Source of the DNA: Clostridiales bacterium UBA1316
Lineage (GTDB): Bacteria; Bacillota; Clostridia; Oscillospirales; Oscillospiraceae
Assembly: GCA_002307055.1 (NCBI GenBank)
Contig: DBTM01000063.1
Span: forward strand, 12,900 to 35,624
Length of the DNA: 22,725 bases
Reading direction: 5' to 3'
The notes below the pieces were generated by a model, which had not been told where the DNA came from, ran no database searches, and was given only the letters and a program-made list of their open reading frames with translations. This document shows positions 14,692 to 22,725 of the stretch, piece after piece (positions within the stretch are counted from its first letter, which is position 1; every line of letters begins with the position of its first letter). The position numbers and the translations under genes are program-made.

Positions 14692-16404
14692 ATGACTATG
14701 AATGCGCCGTGGCTTAAATATTACGAGAATGTCCCAAAAAATCTTGACTACCCCGACTGCTCGATGAGTGACCTTGTTTTTGAAACAGTTAAGAAACATC
14801 CGGACATCATCGCATATGAATTTTTCGGCAGCAAGGTGACATACAAAGCTTTTGCCGCCAAAATTGACGAATGCGCGCGCGCGCTTGCCGCGGCCGGGAT
14901 TAAAACGGATGACCGAGTGACGATCTGCATGCCTAACACGCCGCAGGCCGTTATAATGTTCTACGCCGTCAACAAAATTGGTGCCGTTGCCAACATGGTG
15001 CACCCACTGTCAGCCGAGGAAGAAATTGTTTTTTATATCAACAGCAGCAAAAGTGCCGCCGCACTGACATTGGATCAGTTTTACCCGAAATTCAAGTCCA
15101 TCGCGGACAGGACAGCTTTAAAACTGCTCATTCTCTCCGGTATTGACGACGGATTAGACGGCTTAAAAAAGCTTGCGTACCCGATGACGATGGGCCGGAA
15201 AATAAAGAGAACTCAAACGGGCGGGACGATTGTGCGCTGGGCGGATTTTATCAAGAACGGGCGTGAATATCAGAAGTCTTATGATACCCTGAAAAAAGGC
15301 GATGATATCGCTGCGATATTGTACAGCGGCGGAACAACGGGGACAACAAAGGGAATATTGCTGACGAATATGAATTTTAACGCGCTTGCCATGCAGACAG
15401 CCGCAGCAGGCAACTGCATTACGGCGGGGCACATTATGCTGGCAATCATGCCGATATTTCACGGGTTCGGCCTCGGCGTCTGTATACACACCATGTTTAT
15501 CAGCGGTGTGACGGGCATACTGGTGCCGCAGTTTTCCGTCGCTTCTTACGCGGAGCTGCTGAAAAAGTACAAACCGCATTATATCGCCGGGGTACCGACG
15601 CTGTTTGAAGCGCTGCTCCGAATCGAAAAGCTCGACGGGCTGGATATGTCGCAGCTCGAGGGTGTCTTTTCCGGCGGAGACTCGCTGTCTGTTGAGCTCA
15701 AGAATAAAGTTGACACATTCTTAAAAGCGCACGGCGCGAAGATACAAATACGGGAAGGCTACGGGCTGACTGAAAGCGTAACGGCGAGCTGCCTGACGCC
15801 GAAGGATTTTCATAAGGAGGGGAGCATTGGCATTCCCTATCCTGATATGTACTTTAAAATTGTCAAACCCGGAACGCAGAAAACCATGCCATACGGTGAG
15901 GTCGGTGAGATATGCCTCACCGGTCCGACACTGATGAAAGGCTACGCGGGCAATCCGGAGGAGACGGCACAGGCGCTGCAGGTGCACAACGACGGGCAGA
16001 TCTGGCTCCACACGGGTGATCTCGGCGCGATGGACGAGGAAGGATTTATCTATTTCCGTCAGCGGATCAAACGTATGATTATATCCTCCGGATACAGTAT
16101 CTATCCATCTCAGATCGAAAATGTCATCGATGCGCATGAAAAGGTACTCATGAGCTGCGCCATAGGCGTCCCGGACCCATACAAAATCCATAAGGTCAAA
16201 GCTTTTGTGGTGCTCAGAGACGGGGCGGACGCGACGGATGAGATTAAAGCATCCATCCTGGAGCACTGCAAAAAAAATATCGCCAAATATGCCATGCCGT
16301 ATGCTTTTGAATATAGGGACGCGCTGCCGAAGACGCTTGTCGGCAAGGTGGCGTACACGGTGCTCGAAAAAGAAGAAGCGGAGAAAATGGCGTCGAATCT
16401 ATAA
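14692..16404 (+). CDS. acyl-CoA synthetase (AMP-binding, ANL superfamily)
   Basis: 570 aa; GGAGG stands 8 nt before the ATG. The enzyme would activate a carboxylic acid with ATP to an acyl-AMP and then to acyl-CoA. Motifs in order: ILYSGGTTGTTKGI phosphate-binding loop (about 206-219), HGFGLG, an EGYGLTES A5 motif (about 356), HTGDLGAMDEEG (A7, about 441), RIKRMIISSGYSIYP (A8) and the A10 lysine in LPKTLVGKVAYT (about 546). Length fits fatty or short/branched-chain acyl-CoA ligases. Its promoter is distinct from the upstream gene. The acid substrate is not evident; branched short-chain acids would fit the locus but this is inference. Confidence 0.93.
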   Translation: MTMNAPWLKYYENVPKNLDYPDCSMSDLVFETVKKHPDIIAYEFFGSKVTYKAFAAKIDECARALAAAGIKTDDRVTICMPNTPQAVIMFYAVNKIGAVANMVHPLSAEEEIVFYINSSKSAAALTLDQFYPKFKSIADRTALKLLILSGIDDGLDGLKKLAYPMTMGRKIKRTQTGGTIVRWADFIKNGREYQKSYDTLKKGDDIAAILYSGGTTGTTKGILLTNMNFNALAMQTAAAGNCITAGHIMLAIMPIFHGFGLGVCIHTMFISGVTGILVPQFSVASYAELLKKYKPHYIAGVPTLFEALLRIEKLDGLDMSQLEGVFSGGDSLSVELKNKVDTFLKAHGAKIQIREGYGLTESVTASCLTPKDFHKEGSIGIPYPDMYFKIVKPGTQKTMPYGEVGEICLTGPTLMKGYAGNPEETAQALQVHNDGQIWLHTGDLGAMDEEGFIYFRQRIKRMIISSGYSIYPSQIENVIDAHEKVLMSCAIGVPDPYKIHKVKAFVVLRDGADATDEIKASILEHCKKNIAKYAMPYAFEYRDALPKTLVGKVAYTVLEKEEAEKMASNL

Positions 16405-16420
16405 TAATTTTCAAAATCAA

Positions 16421-16457
16421 GACCGCGGACGGCTGAAGGTACCGTTCGCGGTCTTTT
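16421..16457 (+). terminator. Rho-independent terminator between convergent genes
   Basis: GACCGCGGACGG (16421-16432) pairs with CCGTTCGCGGTC (16442-16453), one mismatch, then TTTT. It ends the acyl-CoA synthetase transcript; the reverse strand reads TTGATTTTG after the same hairpin, so it may also serve the minus-strand protease transcript. Confidence 0.88.
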
Positions 16458-16488
16458 GTCAGATGTAAGGTTTATTGCGTTTATTTAT

Positions 16489-17490
16489 TTATAAAAGAGA
16501 GAGGACGAACAGGGCAAGCGCGCTGAGCACAAATAATATCATTCCGAGGTTGACGAATATCGTAGTAAAGCCTTTGCCCTTCTCGAACTGCCTTGAGCCG
16601 TGTTCGAAGTAAAATGTTCTGCGTTTGACGACAAGCAGGACAAATCCGGTAATCACCAGCCCAAAATTCAGGAGGGAGTAGAGGCCGAAAGCCATAAGCT
16701 GCGGCAAGTGCTCCGCTAAATACCGCATAACCTCCCGCGTGCCCGCTTGGTTCATTTGCGTCATTGTGTTCAGGTCAATACCCTTCACGAGAAACGGAGC
16801 AAGGATTCCGCCGAGCAGATTGATAGTCATATGCATGAAGACCGAATAGCGCAGCCGGCCTGTTTTAACGTAAATAAAGGCAAATATCGCACCAATACCG
16901 AAGGCGTAGAAAAACTGATTCAGGTTCCCGTGGAAAAGCCCGAACATTAAAGCCGATACCAGAACAGCCGTACCCTCGCCATAAGACCGGATGCGGTCGA
17001 TAATCAGCTTGCGGAATATAAATTCCTCAATTACCGGCGCCAGAAGCACCATGAATAAGATACTCAGCCAGATGTTGGAGCCGAAAATATATGAACTGAG
17101 GGGGTTGCTGATTTCTGTGCCAAGAAGCAGATGCAGCAGGGTATTTAAAACTGACCCGATGATATTGCCTATATACATCATCGGAAAGCACATGACCAGA
17201 AAAATAAGCAGGTCCCGGAATCTCAGCCTCCTCGGTGCGGCTTTTTCGGACGGTACGCGTGCGAAAAGCGCAATACCTATAGGCACCCCGATGATATAGA
17301 GGGGGATGAAGGTTATGGCCCAGATATACCAGGGCTGAACTGTCCACTGCGGCGCGAGACGAGCCGCCAGATAATTTGCCGCCAGCTGCAATACCGACGC
17401 AACAATGAGGATGGTGAAGCAGGCCAGACCTATTTGAGAAAATGTTTTCTTCCGGGATTTTTGTATGAGATTAAGCTCTGAGCACTCCAT
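16489..17490 (-). CDS. CPBP family intramembrane metalloprotease
   Basis: 333 aa; GGGAGGG is 6 nt before the ATG. Multiple membrane segments, and the CPBP (Abi/CAAX-protease-like) motifs are intact: EExxxR in VIEEFIFRK (Glu155, Glu156, Arg160), FxxxH in FGLFH (183-187) and a third motif HMTIN with His220 and Asn224. Family members act as membrane proteases, sometimes in bacteriocin immunity or sortase-linked systems. Length is long for the family because of an extended C-terminal membrane segment. It lies 50 nt after livF in the same direction and may be read through from the liv operon; the substrate is unknown. Confidence 0.88.
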   Translation of the reverse strand: MECSELNLIQKSRKKTFSQIGLACFTILIVASVLQLAANYLAARLAPQWTVQPWYIWAITFIPLYIIGVPIGIALFARVPSEKAAPRRLRFRDLLIFLVMCFPMMYIGNIIGSVLNTLLHLLLGTEISNPLSSYIFGSNIWLSILFMVLLAPVIEEFIFRKLIIDRIRSYGEGTAVLVSALMFGLFHGNLNQFFYAFGIGAIFAFIYVKTGRLRYSVFMHMTINLLGGILAPFLVKGIDLNTMTQMNQAGTREVMRYLAEHLPQLMAFGLYSLLNFGLVITGFVLLVVKRRTFYFEHGSRQFEKGKGFTTIFVNLGMILFVLSALALFVLSLL

Positions 17491-17540
17491 TGTTAACCCT
17501 CCCGCAATCGCAAAAAGCAGACAATGTATATACTTGACTT

Positions 17541-18239
17541 TTATCCGCCTAAATAGGCTTTTTTTATCTTATCACTGTTGGAAAGCTCTTCACCGGTGCC
17601 GGAGAGTGTGATGAGGCCGGTTTCCAGGACATAGGCTCTGTCGGCGATCTCCAGCGCTTTGCCCGCATTTTGCTCAACGAGGAGAATGGTTGTGTTTGCT
17701 TTGTTCAGTTCTTCGATGATTTCAAAAATTTGCTCCATCAGGATTGGCGAGAGGCCCATAGAAGGCTCGTCTAGCATCAGGAGCTTTGGGTGACTCATCA
17801 AAGCGCGCCCCATTGCCAGCATCTGCTGTTCTCCGCCGGATAGCGTCCCGGCGATTTGCCTGCGACGCTCCTTCAACCTCGGGAATTTGGTGAATATAGA
17901 TTCCAGATCACTCTCTGAAACATATTTCTGTGTGAAGGCACCCATTTCAAGATTCTCTATAACAGTCATCTGGAGAAAAATACGGCGGCCTTCGGGGCAA
18001 TGCGCGAGTCCGGCACGGACAATTTTATGCGCGTCCGTTTTTGTGATGTCGTGACCGTCAAATACAATAGTGCCGGTTTTAGGCCGCAAAAGCCCGGAAA
18101 TTGTCTTTAAAACTGTGGATTTTCCCGCCCCGTTAGCACCGATGAGCGCGACAATTTCGCCTGGGTGAACCTCAAAGGAGACGTCTTTAATGGCATGTAT
18201 GGGACCGTAATAAACATTAATATTGTTAACCTGCAGCAT
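17541..18239 (-). CDS. livF: branched-chain amino acid ABC transporter ATPase
   Basis: 232 aa. Walker A GANGAGKST, signature LSGGEQQMLAMGRAL, Walker B LLMLDEPSMGL and the LVEQNAGKALE motif typical of LivF. The ATG at 18239 is 1 nt after the livG stop with an AAGGGG ribosome site inside the livG end; an upstream frame would run back into livG and is not favoured. It pairs with LivG to drive Leu/Ile/Val uptake. Last gene of the livJHMGF order. Confidence 0.95.
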   Translation of the reverse strand: MLQVNNINVYYGPIHAIKDVSFEVHPGEIVALIGANGAGKSTVLKTISGLLRPKTGTIVFDGHDITKTDAHKIVRAGLAHCPEGRRIFLQMTVIENLEMGAFTQKYVSESDLESIFTKFPRLKERRRQIAGTLSGGEQQMLAMGRALMSHPKLLMLDEPSMGLSPILMEQIFEIIEELNKANTTILLVEQNAGKALEIADRAYVLETGLITLSGTGEELSNSDKIKKAYLGG

Positions 18240-18240
18240 A

Positions 18241-19062
18241 TCAGTGCCCCTTCTTCCCGAGATAAGCCTCGATAACATCCGGATCGGATTTGATCTCATC
18301 AGGGGTCCCTTTGGCGATAATTTTGCCGTAATTTAAGACAGCGATACCTTCGCAAATACCCATAACAAGATTCATATCATGCTCAATCAGCAAGATTGAG
18401 ATCTGAAACATATCTCGGATTTTTCGGATATTACCCATCAGTTCTCCGGTTTCGGAGGGATTCATTCCGGCAGCTGGTTCATCCAATAAGAGGAGCGTTG
18501 GATTGGTGGCGAGCGCCCGGACAATCTCAAGACGGCGCTGAGCGCCGTACGGAAGGTCGCCGGCTTTTTTATCGGACATGTCGGCCATATCAAAGATGGA
18601 CAGCAGGTCAAGGGCGCGGCTGCGCGCTATTTTTTCTGCGCGCCAGTAACCCGGCAAACGCAGGATGGCTCCCGCTAAACGATAATCCATTTCATTGTGC
18701 AGCCCGATGAGCACATTATCGGCGACAGTCAGCTCTTTAAAAAGCCGGATATTCTGGAAGGTCCGAGCGATACCGGCGCGGTTAGCCTGCGTCGTGTTCA
18801 TATTTTTTGTATCCCGTCCCTCCAGGAGCATCTGACCGCGTGTGGGCTGGTATACTTTTGTCAGCAGATTGAATACCGTTGTTTTTCCGGCGCCGTTGGG
18901 GCCGATGAGGCCGGCTATTTCTGTCCGGCCTAAGGCAAAGTTGAAGTTATCCACAGCCGTGAGTCCGCCGAAGTCGATACCGAGGCCGATGCACTCAATC
19001 GCCGGTGTTTTATCCTTGTCTCTGTCGGGGATAATCGTCTCGTTGGGATTGAGTCTTGCCAT
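18241..19062 (-). CDS. livG: branched-chain amino acid ABC transporter ATPase
   Basis: 273 aa. Walker A GPNGAGKTT, the LivG-type signature LPYGAQRRLEIVRAL, Walker B LLLLDEPAAGM and the extra loop after the Q-loop usual for LivG. The N-terminal 20 residues before the domain are longer than usual but the ATG shares its A with the TGA stop of livM, supporting coupling. It associates with LivF on the cytoplasmic side. Confidence 0.95.
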   Translation of the reverse strand: MARLNPNETIIPDRDKDKTPAIECIGLGIDFGGLTAVDNFNFALGRTEIAGLIGPNGAGKTTVFNLLTKVYQPTRGQMLLEGRDTKNMNTTQANRAGIARTFQNIRLFKELTVADNVLIGLHNEMDYRLAGAILRLPGYWRAEKIARSRALDLLSIFDMADMSDKKAGDLPYGAQRRLEIVRALATNPTLLLLDEPAAGMNPSETGELMGNIRKIRDMFQISILLIEHDMNLVMGICEGIAVLNYGKIIAKGTPDEIKSDPDVIEAYLGKKGH

Positions 19063-20090
19063 CAGTGGTCACCTTCTTTCTTCACTTTACGGCCAGAAGT
19101 CAGTTTATCCCAGGGGGCGCCTAATAACCGTGAAAGTGAAAAGTCGTATGTTCCCATAAGACCGGTGGGCTTGAAGATCATGACAAGAATGAGCAGGAGT
19201 GAATAGGCTACCATGCGATATTGGTCGAAAGTCCGCAGAAACTCTGGCAGCGCGGTCAGAACCGTCGCTGAAATAACAGATCCGATCATCGAGCCCATAC
19301 CGCCGAGTACAACCATTACAAGGATTTCAATTGATTTCATGAAGCCGAAGTTTGACGGGTTCAGGATGCCGACATATCCCGCATAAAGGGAACCGGCGAC
19401 GCCCGCAAAGAAAGCAGACATAACAAATGCCATTGTTTTATAGTATGTTGTATTGATGCCGCAGGACTCGGCGGCAATCTCATTTTCACGGATAGACAAA
19501 ACAGCCCGGCCGTGGCGTGATTTGAGCATCGTGTGAATAACATAACAAACAATTCCTACGCAGATAAACGTGTCTATGAATGTTGTCGTTTTTGGGATTG
19601 TCTTTAAGCTGGCGGCGCCGTATGTCAGGCTAAAACCGAGAACACTGTCAATATTAAGCAGGACGACGCGGATGATTTCGCCGAATCCGAGCGTAATGAT
19701 CGCCAGATAATCACCCCTGAGCCGTAAAGCGGGTATGCCGATAATAAAGCCAAAAATCGCAGCGACGATGCCACCGAGGATGAGACCCAGCGGCAGGGAT
19801 ATAAACAGCGGGAGAGCCGCAGCAGATTTCATAAATATCGCCGAAGCATATGCGCCGACCGCCATAAAGCCCGCATGACCCAGAGGCAGCTGCCCCAGAT
19901 ACCCGGTTGCCAGATTGAGAGAGACGGTTAATATGATGTTGATACCGATGAGCATAATGATTTTATTATAATAGTTTGAAACTAATTTTGTGCTGATCAG
20001 ACTGCTGAGCACGACAATGAAAATCACAAAGAGAACAGTGTTGAGCGCATATCGGATTGGCATGGGGATATCTTTATAAGCTTTTGTCAT
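19062..20090 (-). CDS. livM: branched-chain amino acid ABC transporter permease
   Basis: 342 aa with about ten hydrophobic segments. Diagnostic LivM motifs include YLGQLPLGHAGFMAVGAYAS, RLRGDYLAIITLGFGEI and VLGGMGSMIGSVISA. AGGGGG lies about 9 nt before the ATG. The long C-terminal tail (SRLLGAPWDKLTSGRK...) is charged. It heterodimerises with LivH. Confidence 0.95.
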   Translation of the reverse strand: MTKAYKDIPMPIRYALNTVLFVIFIVVLSSLISTKLVSNYYNKIIMLIGINIILTVSLNLATGYLGQLPLGHAGFMAVGAYASAIFMKSAAALPLFISLPLGLILGGIVAAIFGFIIGIPALRLRGDYLAIITLGFGEIIRVVLLNIDSVLGFSLTYGAASLKTIPKTTTFIDTFICVGIVCYVIHTMLKSRHGRAVLSIRENEIAAESCGINTTYYKTMAFVMSAFFAGVAGSLYAGYVGILNPSNFGFMKSIEILVMVVLGGMGSMIGSVISATVLTALPEFLRTFDQYRMVAYSLLLILVMIFKPTGLMGTYDFSLSRLLGAPWDKLTSGRKVKKEGDH

Positions 20091-20103
20091 TTTAATATTC
20101 CCC

Positions 20104-20997
20104 CTATACCTTCTCGTTCATTTTGCGGCCCATGATGCCCATTGGCTTGACAAGCAGAACGATAATCAAAATGGCAAAAACGATGCCGTCCTTCCAGACG
20201 GAAAGGCCGACTGCGGATACAAGCGCCTCCAGAAGGCCGATAGCAAAACCGCCGATCATGGCGCCGGGGATTGAGCCGATGCCGCCGAGTACGGCGGCGA
20301 CAAAAGCCTTCAGCCCGAGCATGGAGCCCATGATCGGAGATGCCTGCGGGTAAGCACAGCTATATAAAACGGCACCGATACCGGCCAAGGCGGAACCGAT
20401 GGCAAAGGTGAACGATATTGTTTTACTAACGCTGATGCCCATGAGCTGCGCAGCACCCATATCCTCGGAGACGGCACGCATAGCTTTACCCATCTTCGTT
20501 TTTTGCACAAGCAGTGAGAGAAGAACCATAGCAATCACAGAAACAACAATCGTGACAATGGCGACAAAGCTGATTTCCATCGATCCAAATCGGATATTCG
20601 AGCCATTGATGATTGTCGGCATCGATTTTGATTCGGAGCCCATGATAAAAGGAAGCTGTACGAAGTTTTCCAAAAAAAACGAGATGCCGATAGCCGTAAT
20701 CAGCAGGGACAGCCTTGGTGCTTTGCGCAGAGGAGCGTAAGCGACTTTTTCAATCGCAACACCCAACAGGGTGCAGCCCAGAATTGCAGCGATAATCCCT
20801 ATAGCCGGAGGAAGACCAAACCGCGTCATGACGATCCAGGCGAGATAAGCACCGACCATGATAATATCACCATGGGCGAAGTTCAGAAGCATAATAATAC
20901 CGTACACCATACTATACCCGAGCGCGACGAGTGCATAGACAGAGCCGGATTGCAGCCCGTTAAAAATCTGGCTGATTATGGTAGAAAAAACATTCAT
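20104..20997 (-). CDS. livH: branched-chain amino acid ABC transporter permease
   Basis: 297 aa with LivH motifs GLQSGSVYALVALGYSMVYG, LLNFAHGDIIMVGAY and VLGGIGSIPGAMIGG. Its ribosome site is poor (AGAAG directly before the ATG). A promoter at 21060-21089 and an attenuator-like hairpin at 21124-21166 separate it from livJ, which explains a usual excess of binding protein over permease. Confidence 0.95.
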   Translation of the reverse strand: MNVFSTIISQIFNGLQSGSVYALVALGYSMVYGIIMLLNFAHGDIIMVGAYLAWIVMTRFGLPPAIGIIAAILGCTLLGVAIEKVAYAPLRKAPRLSLLITAIGISFFLENFVQLPFIMGSESKSMPTIINGSNIRFGSMEISFVAIVTIVVSVIAMVLLSLLVQKTKMGKAMRAVSEDMGAAQLMGISVSKTISFTFAIGSALAGIGAVLYSCAYPQASPIMGSMLGLKAFVAAVLGGIGSIPGAMIGGFAIGLLEALVSAVGLSVWKDGIVFAILIIVLLVKPMGIMGRKMNEKV

Positions 20998-21059
20998 CTT
21001 CTATCGATCTTTCACATTATTATTATAGATTGGATAACAGCGCCGCAAAAATCAAAAAC

Positions 21060-21089
21060 ATTATAACAATGTATGAAGCAGTATTACAA
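21060..21089 (-). promoter_or_regulatory. candidate internal promoter for livHMGF
   Basis: Minus strand TTGTAA (21084-21089), 18-nt spacer, TATAAT (21060-21065). The leader to the livH ATG would be about 57 nt. Confidence 0.5.
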
Positions 21090-21123
21090 TGGAAATTTCT
21101 AATTCATTGAAATTCAAGAAATG

Positions 21124-21166
21124 AAACCATGCGGGAGTGACGCATTAACGTCCCCCCGCATGGTTT
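21124..21166 (-). terminator. intercistronic hairpin after livJ (attenuator-like)
   Basis: AAACCATGCGGG (21124-21135) pairs with CCCGCATGGTTT (21155-21166), with an inner GACG/CGTC stem. On the minus strand the following T run is short (TTTCATTTC), so partial termination between livJ and livH is expected; on the plus strand it would have five T. Confidence 0.65.
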
Positions 21167-21178
21167 TTATAGCGTGGA

Positions 21179-22396
21179 TCAGAACATCTGTGAGAAGTTT
21201 TCTTTGCCGCCCTCAAGCTTGATGATAACGGCCGATTTTATCGGGTTGTTGTGATCGTCAAACGCGTATTTGCTCGTAATGCCGACGGAGCTGGTGTGCT
21301 TCATTGCATCGATGACAGCTGCTTTATACGCGTCTGAGCCGGTCGCTAAGCCAGCCTTTTCAGCGGCCGTAATGGCATCAAGTAAAACGATTGCGGCATC
21401 GTAGCCGAGAGCGGAGAACATGCCGGCTGTTTCTCCGGTGTATTTCGCCGCATAATCCTTTTCGAACTGCTTAATAGCGTCCGAGGAGCTCGGCGCGTAC
21501 GCGGAGCAGTAAACGCTGCCTTCGAGATCCGTGGGTGTGGCGTACTCAGAGACCTTTGCCCAGCCGTCGCCGCCCATAAAGAGAGACTTATTGCCGATCT
21601 GGCGGGCCTGGGTGACGATCATGGCGTCATCCGTGTAATAATTGGGGCTGAAAATAACGTCGGGGTTTTTCGCGTTAATGCTTGTGAGCTGGCTCTTGAA
21701 GTCCTTATCGCCTTTGGAATAGCCCTCTTCGGCGACAACATCGATGCCGAGCGTTTTAGCCTTGGCTATGAATGCGTCCTTCAGGCCGACGGCGTAATCG
21801 TTGCCTGTTTCATAGATAACAGCAGCGGTCTTAGCCTTGACGATATCATTCGCGTATTGGGCCATTTTCTCGCCCTGGAAGGGATCGATGAAGCAGGTGC
21901 GGAACATATTGGTGTACACTTTATTTGTATCAGCGTTAAAGGTGACACCTGCTGCTGTGGCTGAAGCCGAAATCTGGGGCATATTGATTGGATTGGATTC
22001 GCCGACGACAGCAATCGTCGCACCCGACAAAACAGAGCCGATCAGCGCGGTGATGCCGTCATTGTCGACCATACGGCTGAATGCGTTAACAGCTTGAGTA
22101 GCGTCGCCCTGGTCGTCATAAATAACAGGTTTAATTTGCTTGCCGTTGATGCCGCCCTCGGCATTGACTTTGTCAATATAGAGCTGTACACCATGGAGAA
22201 CAGCGGTTCCGTATTGAGCATAATCACCTGTCGTGCAGCCGAGGATGCCGATGTTGATTGTATTGCCGGCGGAGCTGGGTGCCGTGCTGGCACTGGCGCT
22301 GTTGGATGCCGAGGGTGAAGATGCTTTTGTGCCGCAGCCTGCGAGCAAACCGACTGCAAGAACTAAGACGAGTGCGATACTAATAATTTTTTTCAT
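21179..22396 (-). CDS. livJ: branched-chain amino acid ABC transporter substrate-binding lipoprotein
   Basis: 405 aa. Lipoprotein signal peptide with lipobox LLAGC (Cys21 lipidated), a Ser/Ala-rich linker to about residue 45, then a periplasmic-binding type I (LivJ) fold with INIGILGCTTGDYAQYG, NAEGGINGKQI and AALIGSVLSGATIA. GGAGG lies before the ATG. It captures Leu/Ile/Val outside the cell for the LivHMGF pump. Preceded by a leader of 250 nt with structure and two promoters. Confidence 0.95.
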   Translation of the reverse strand: MKKIISIALVLVLAVGLLAGCGTKASSPSASNSASASTAPSSAGNTINIGILGCTTGDYAQYGTAVLHGVQLYIDKVNAEGGINGKQIKPVIYDDQGDATQAVNAFSRMVDNDGITALIGSVLSGATIAVVGESNPINMPQISASATAAGVTFNADTNKVYTNMFRTCFIDPFQGEKMAQYANDIVKAKTAAVIYETGNDYAVGLKDAFIAKAKTLGIDVVAEEGYSKGDKDFKSQLTSINAKNPDVIFSPNYYTDDAMIVTQARQIGNKSLFMGGDGWAKVSEYATPTDLEGSVYCSAYAPSSSDAIKQFEKDYAAKYTGETAGMFSALGYDAAIVLLDAITAAEKAGLATGSDAYKAAVIDAMKHTSSVGITSKYAFDDHNNPIKSAVIIKLEGGKENFSQMF

Positions 22397-22412
22397 TTTT
22401 TTCCTCCATTAA

Positions 22413-22440
22413 ATTATACACAAAAGAATGATCATACCAA
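22413..22440 (-). promoter_or_regulatory. proximal livJ promoter
   Basis: Minus strand TTGGTA (22435-22440), 16-nt spacer, TATAAT (22413-22418). The start would fall inside or next to the ribosome site (22401-22407), so the distal promoter is the more sensible one. Confidence 0.35.
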
Positions 22441-22519
22441 ATAATATAAGGATGTCCAATCTTGAGTTCCGTAATAATAGCGAACCGCAATTTATCAGAA
22501 TAGTTAAGTACCCGATTAC

Positions 22520-22547
22520 CGCGATAACTCGGCATGTCGTTACCGCG
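22520..22547 (-). repeat. 9-bp stem-loop in the livJ leader
   Basis: On the minus strand CGCGGTAAC and GTTATCGCG (one G-U pair) close a 10-nt loop. It is downstream of the attenuator-like hairpin and upstream of livJ. Confidence 0.5.
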
Positions 22548-22566
22548 CTGAAGAAAAAGTGACCAT

Positions 22567-22592
22567 AAAGAAAAAACCATGCATAAGCACGG
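22567..22592 (-). terminator. terminator-like hairpin in the livJ leader (possible attenuator)
   Basis: Minus strand CCGTGC, loop TTAT, GCATGG (one G-U pair) followed by six T, C, three T. It lies about 60 nt after the distal start and about 170 nt before livJ. Short stem, so the call is tentative. Confidence 0.4.
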
Positions 22593-22651
22593 ATGAAGGC
22601 GAAAGTCTATTCGGTTCTTACTATACGAAAATTTAGTAAATATTTTGCTTA

Positions 22652-22680
22652 ATTTTATCGCAGACGCACTAAAACGTCAA
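22652..22680 (-). promoter_or_regulatory. distal livJ promoter
   Basis: Minus strand TTGACG (22675-22680), 17-nt spacer, TAAAAT (22652-22657). Start near 22645 gives a leader of about 250 nt. Beyond it, 22681-22725 shows nothing recognisable. Confidence 0.6.
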
Positions 22681-22725
22681 TAGCTATGCGAAAGTTTGTC
22701 ACTAGTATATCAATAATAAAATAAA

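Noticed and set aside
22500..22550. T-box riboswitch for livJ
   Set aside because: TTACCGCG occurs twice on the plus strand, but the conserved T-box sequence and the antiterminator are absent on the transcribed strand.
22380..22580. 66-aa ORF in the livJ leader
   Set aside because: It runs out of frame into livJ, has no ribosome site and no Leu/Ile/Val run as a leader peptide would.
22621..22633. CodY box upstream of livJ
   Set aside because: Only about 10 of 15 positions fit the AATTTTCnGAAAATT consensus; kept as a remark, not a feature.
1..22725. Mobile elements, CRISPR, rRNA or tRNA genes
   Set aside because: No transposase or integrase frame, no regularly spaced repeats, and no rRNA or tRNA pattern was recognised by eye; tRNAscan-SE or Infernal could confirm.

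Overview
The window reads as ordinary chromosome from a strictly anaerobic Gram-positive bacterium, most likely a member of the Clostridia (Oscillospirales-like; inferred from protein style, mid-range base composition and gene content, not tested by a search). Supporting signs are a ferredoxin-dependent 2-oxoacid oxidoreductase, a lipoprotein-type ABC substrate-binding protein, strong AGGAGG-type ribosome sites, several TTG/GTG starts, and no outer-membrane genes. No rRNA, tRNA, insertion sequence, prophage or CRISPR array was seen.

Layout. (1) Positions 1-5500, minus strand: a compact run that starts at a promoter near 5466-5495 with a P-loop ATPase, then ferredoxin-like delta, alpha, beta and gamma subunits of a 2-oxoisovalerate-type ferredoxin oxidoreductase, then branched-chain aminotransferase ilvE, then a window-truncated HMGL/2-isopropylmalate-synthase-like protein with degraded metal-site motifs. 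(2) 5534-8996, minus strand: a NYN-LOTUS putative RNA-binding/nuclease protein, a membrane-anchored metallophosphoesterase, a candidate 34-residue protein, prfB without the classical frameshift site, and a promoter-plus-terminator unit that may be a small RNA. (3) 9000-16460, plus strand: a DnaA-box pair in the divergent gap, a MacB/LolD-type ABC ATPase with an FtsX-like permease carrying a long coiled coil, a membrane GT2 glycosyltransferase behind 11-bp-spaced TTAA repeats, and an acyl-CoA synthetase behind a palindrome that overlaps its promoter. (4) 16489-22680, minus strand: a complete livJ-H-M-G-F branched-chain amino acid transporter followed by a CPBP membrane protease; livJ has a long leader with attenuator-like structure.

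The metabolic link is branched-chain amino acids: Liv imports Leu/Ile/Val, IlvE interconverts them with 2-oxoacids, and the Vor-type enzyme interconverts 2-oxoacids with acyl-CoA, CO2 and reduced ferredoxin. The acyl-CoA synthetase could act on related branched acids, but that is inference. The direction (catabolic or reductive-anabolic) cannot be decided from sequence.

The items most worth a second look are the metal-site-degenerate HMGL homologue in the Vor/IlvE operon, the candidate sRNA at 5534-5666, the livJ leader, and the small ORF whose ribosome site lies in a hairpin. Most of the rest is well-known families. All promoter and hairpin calls were made by eye.
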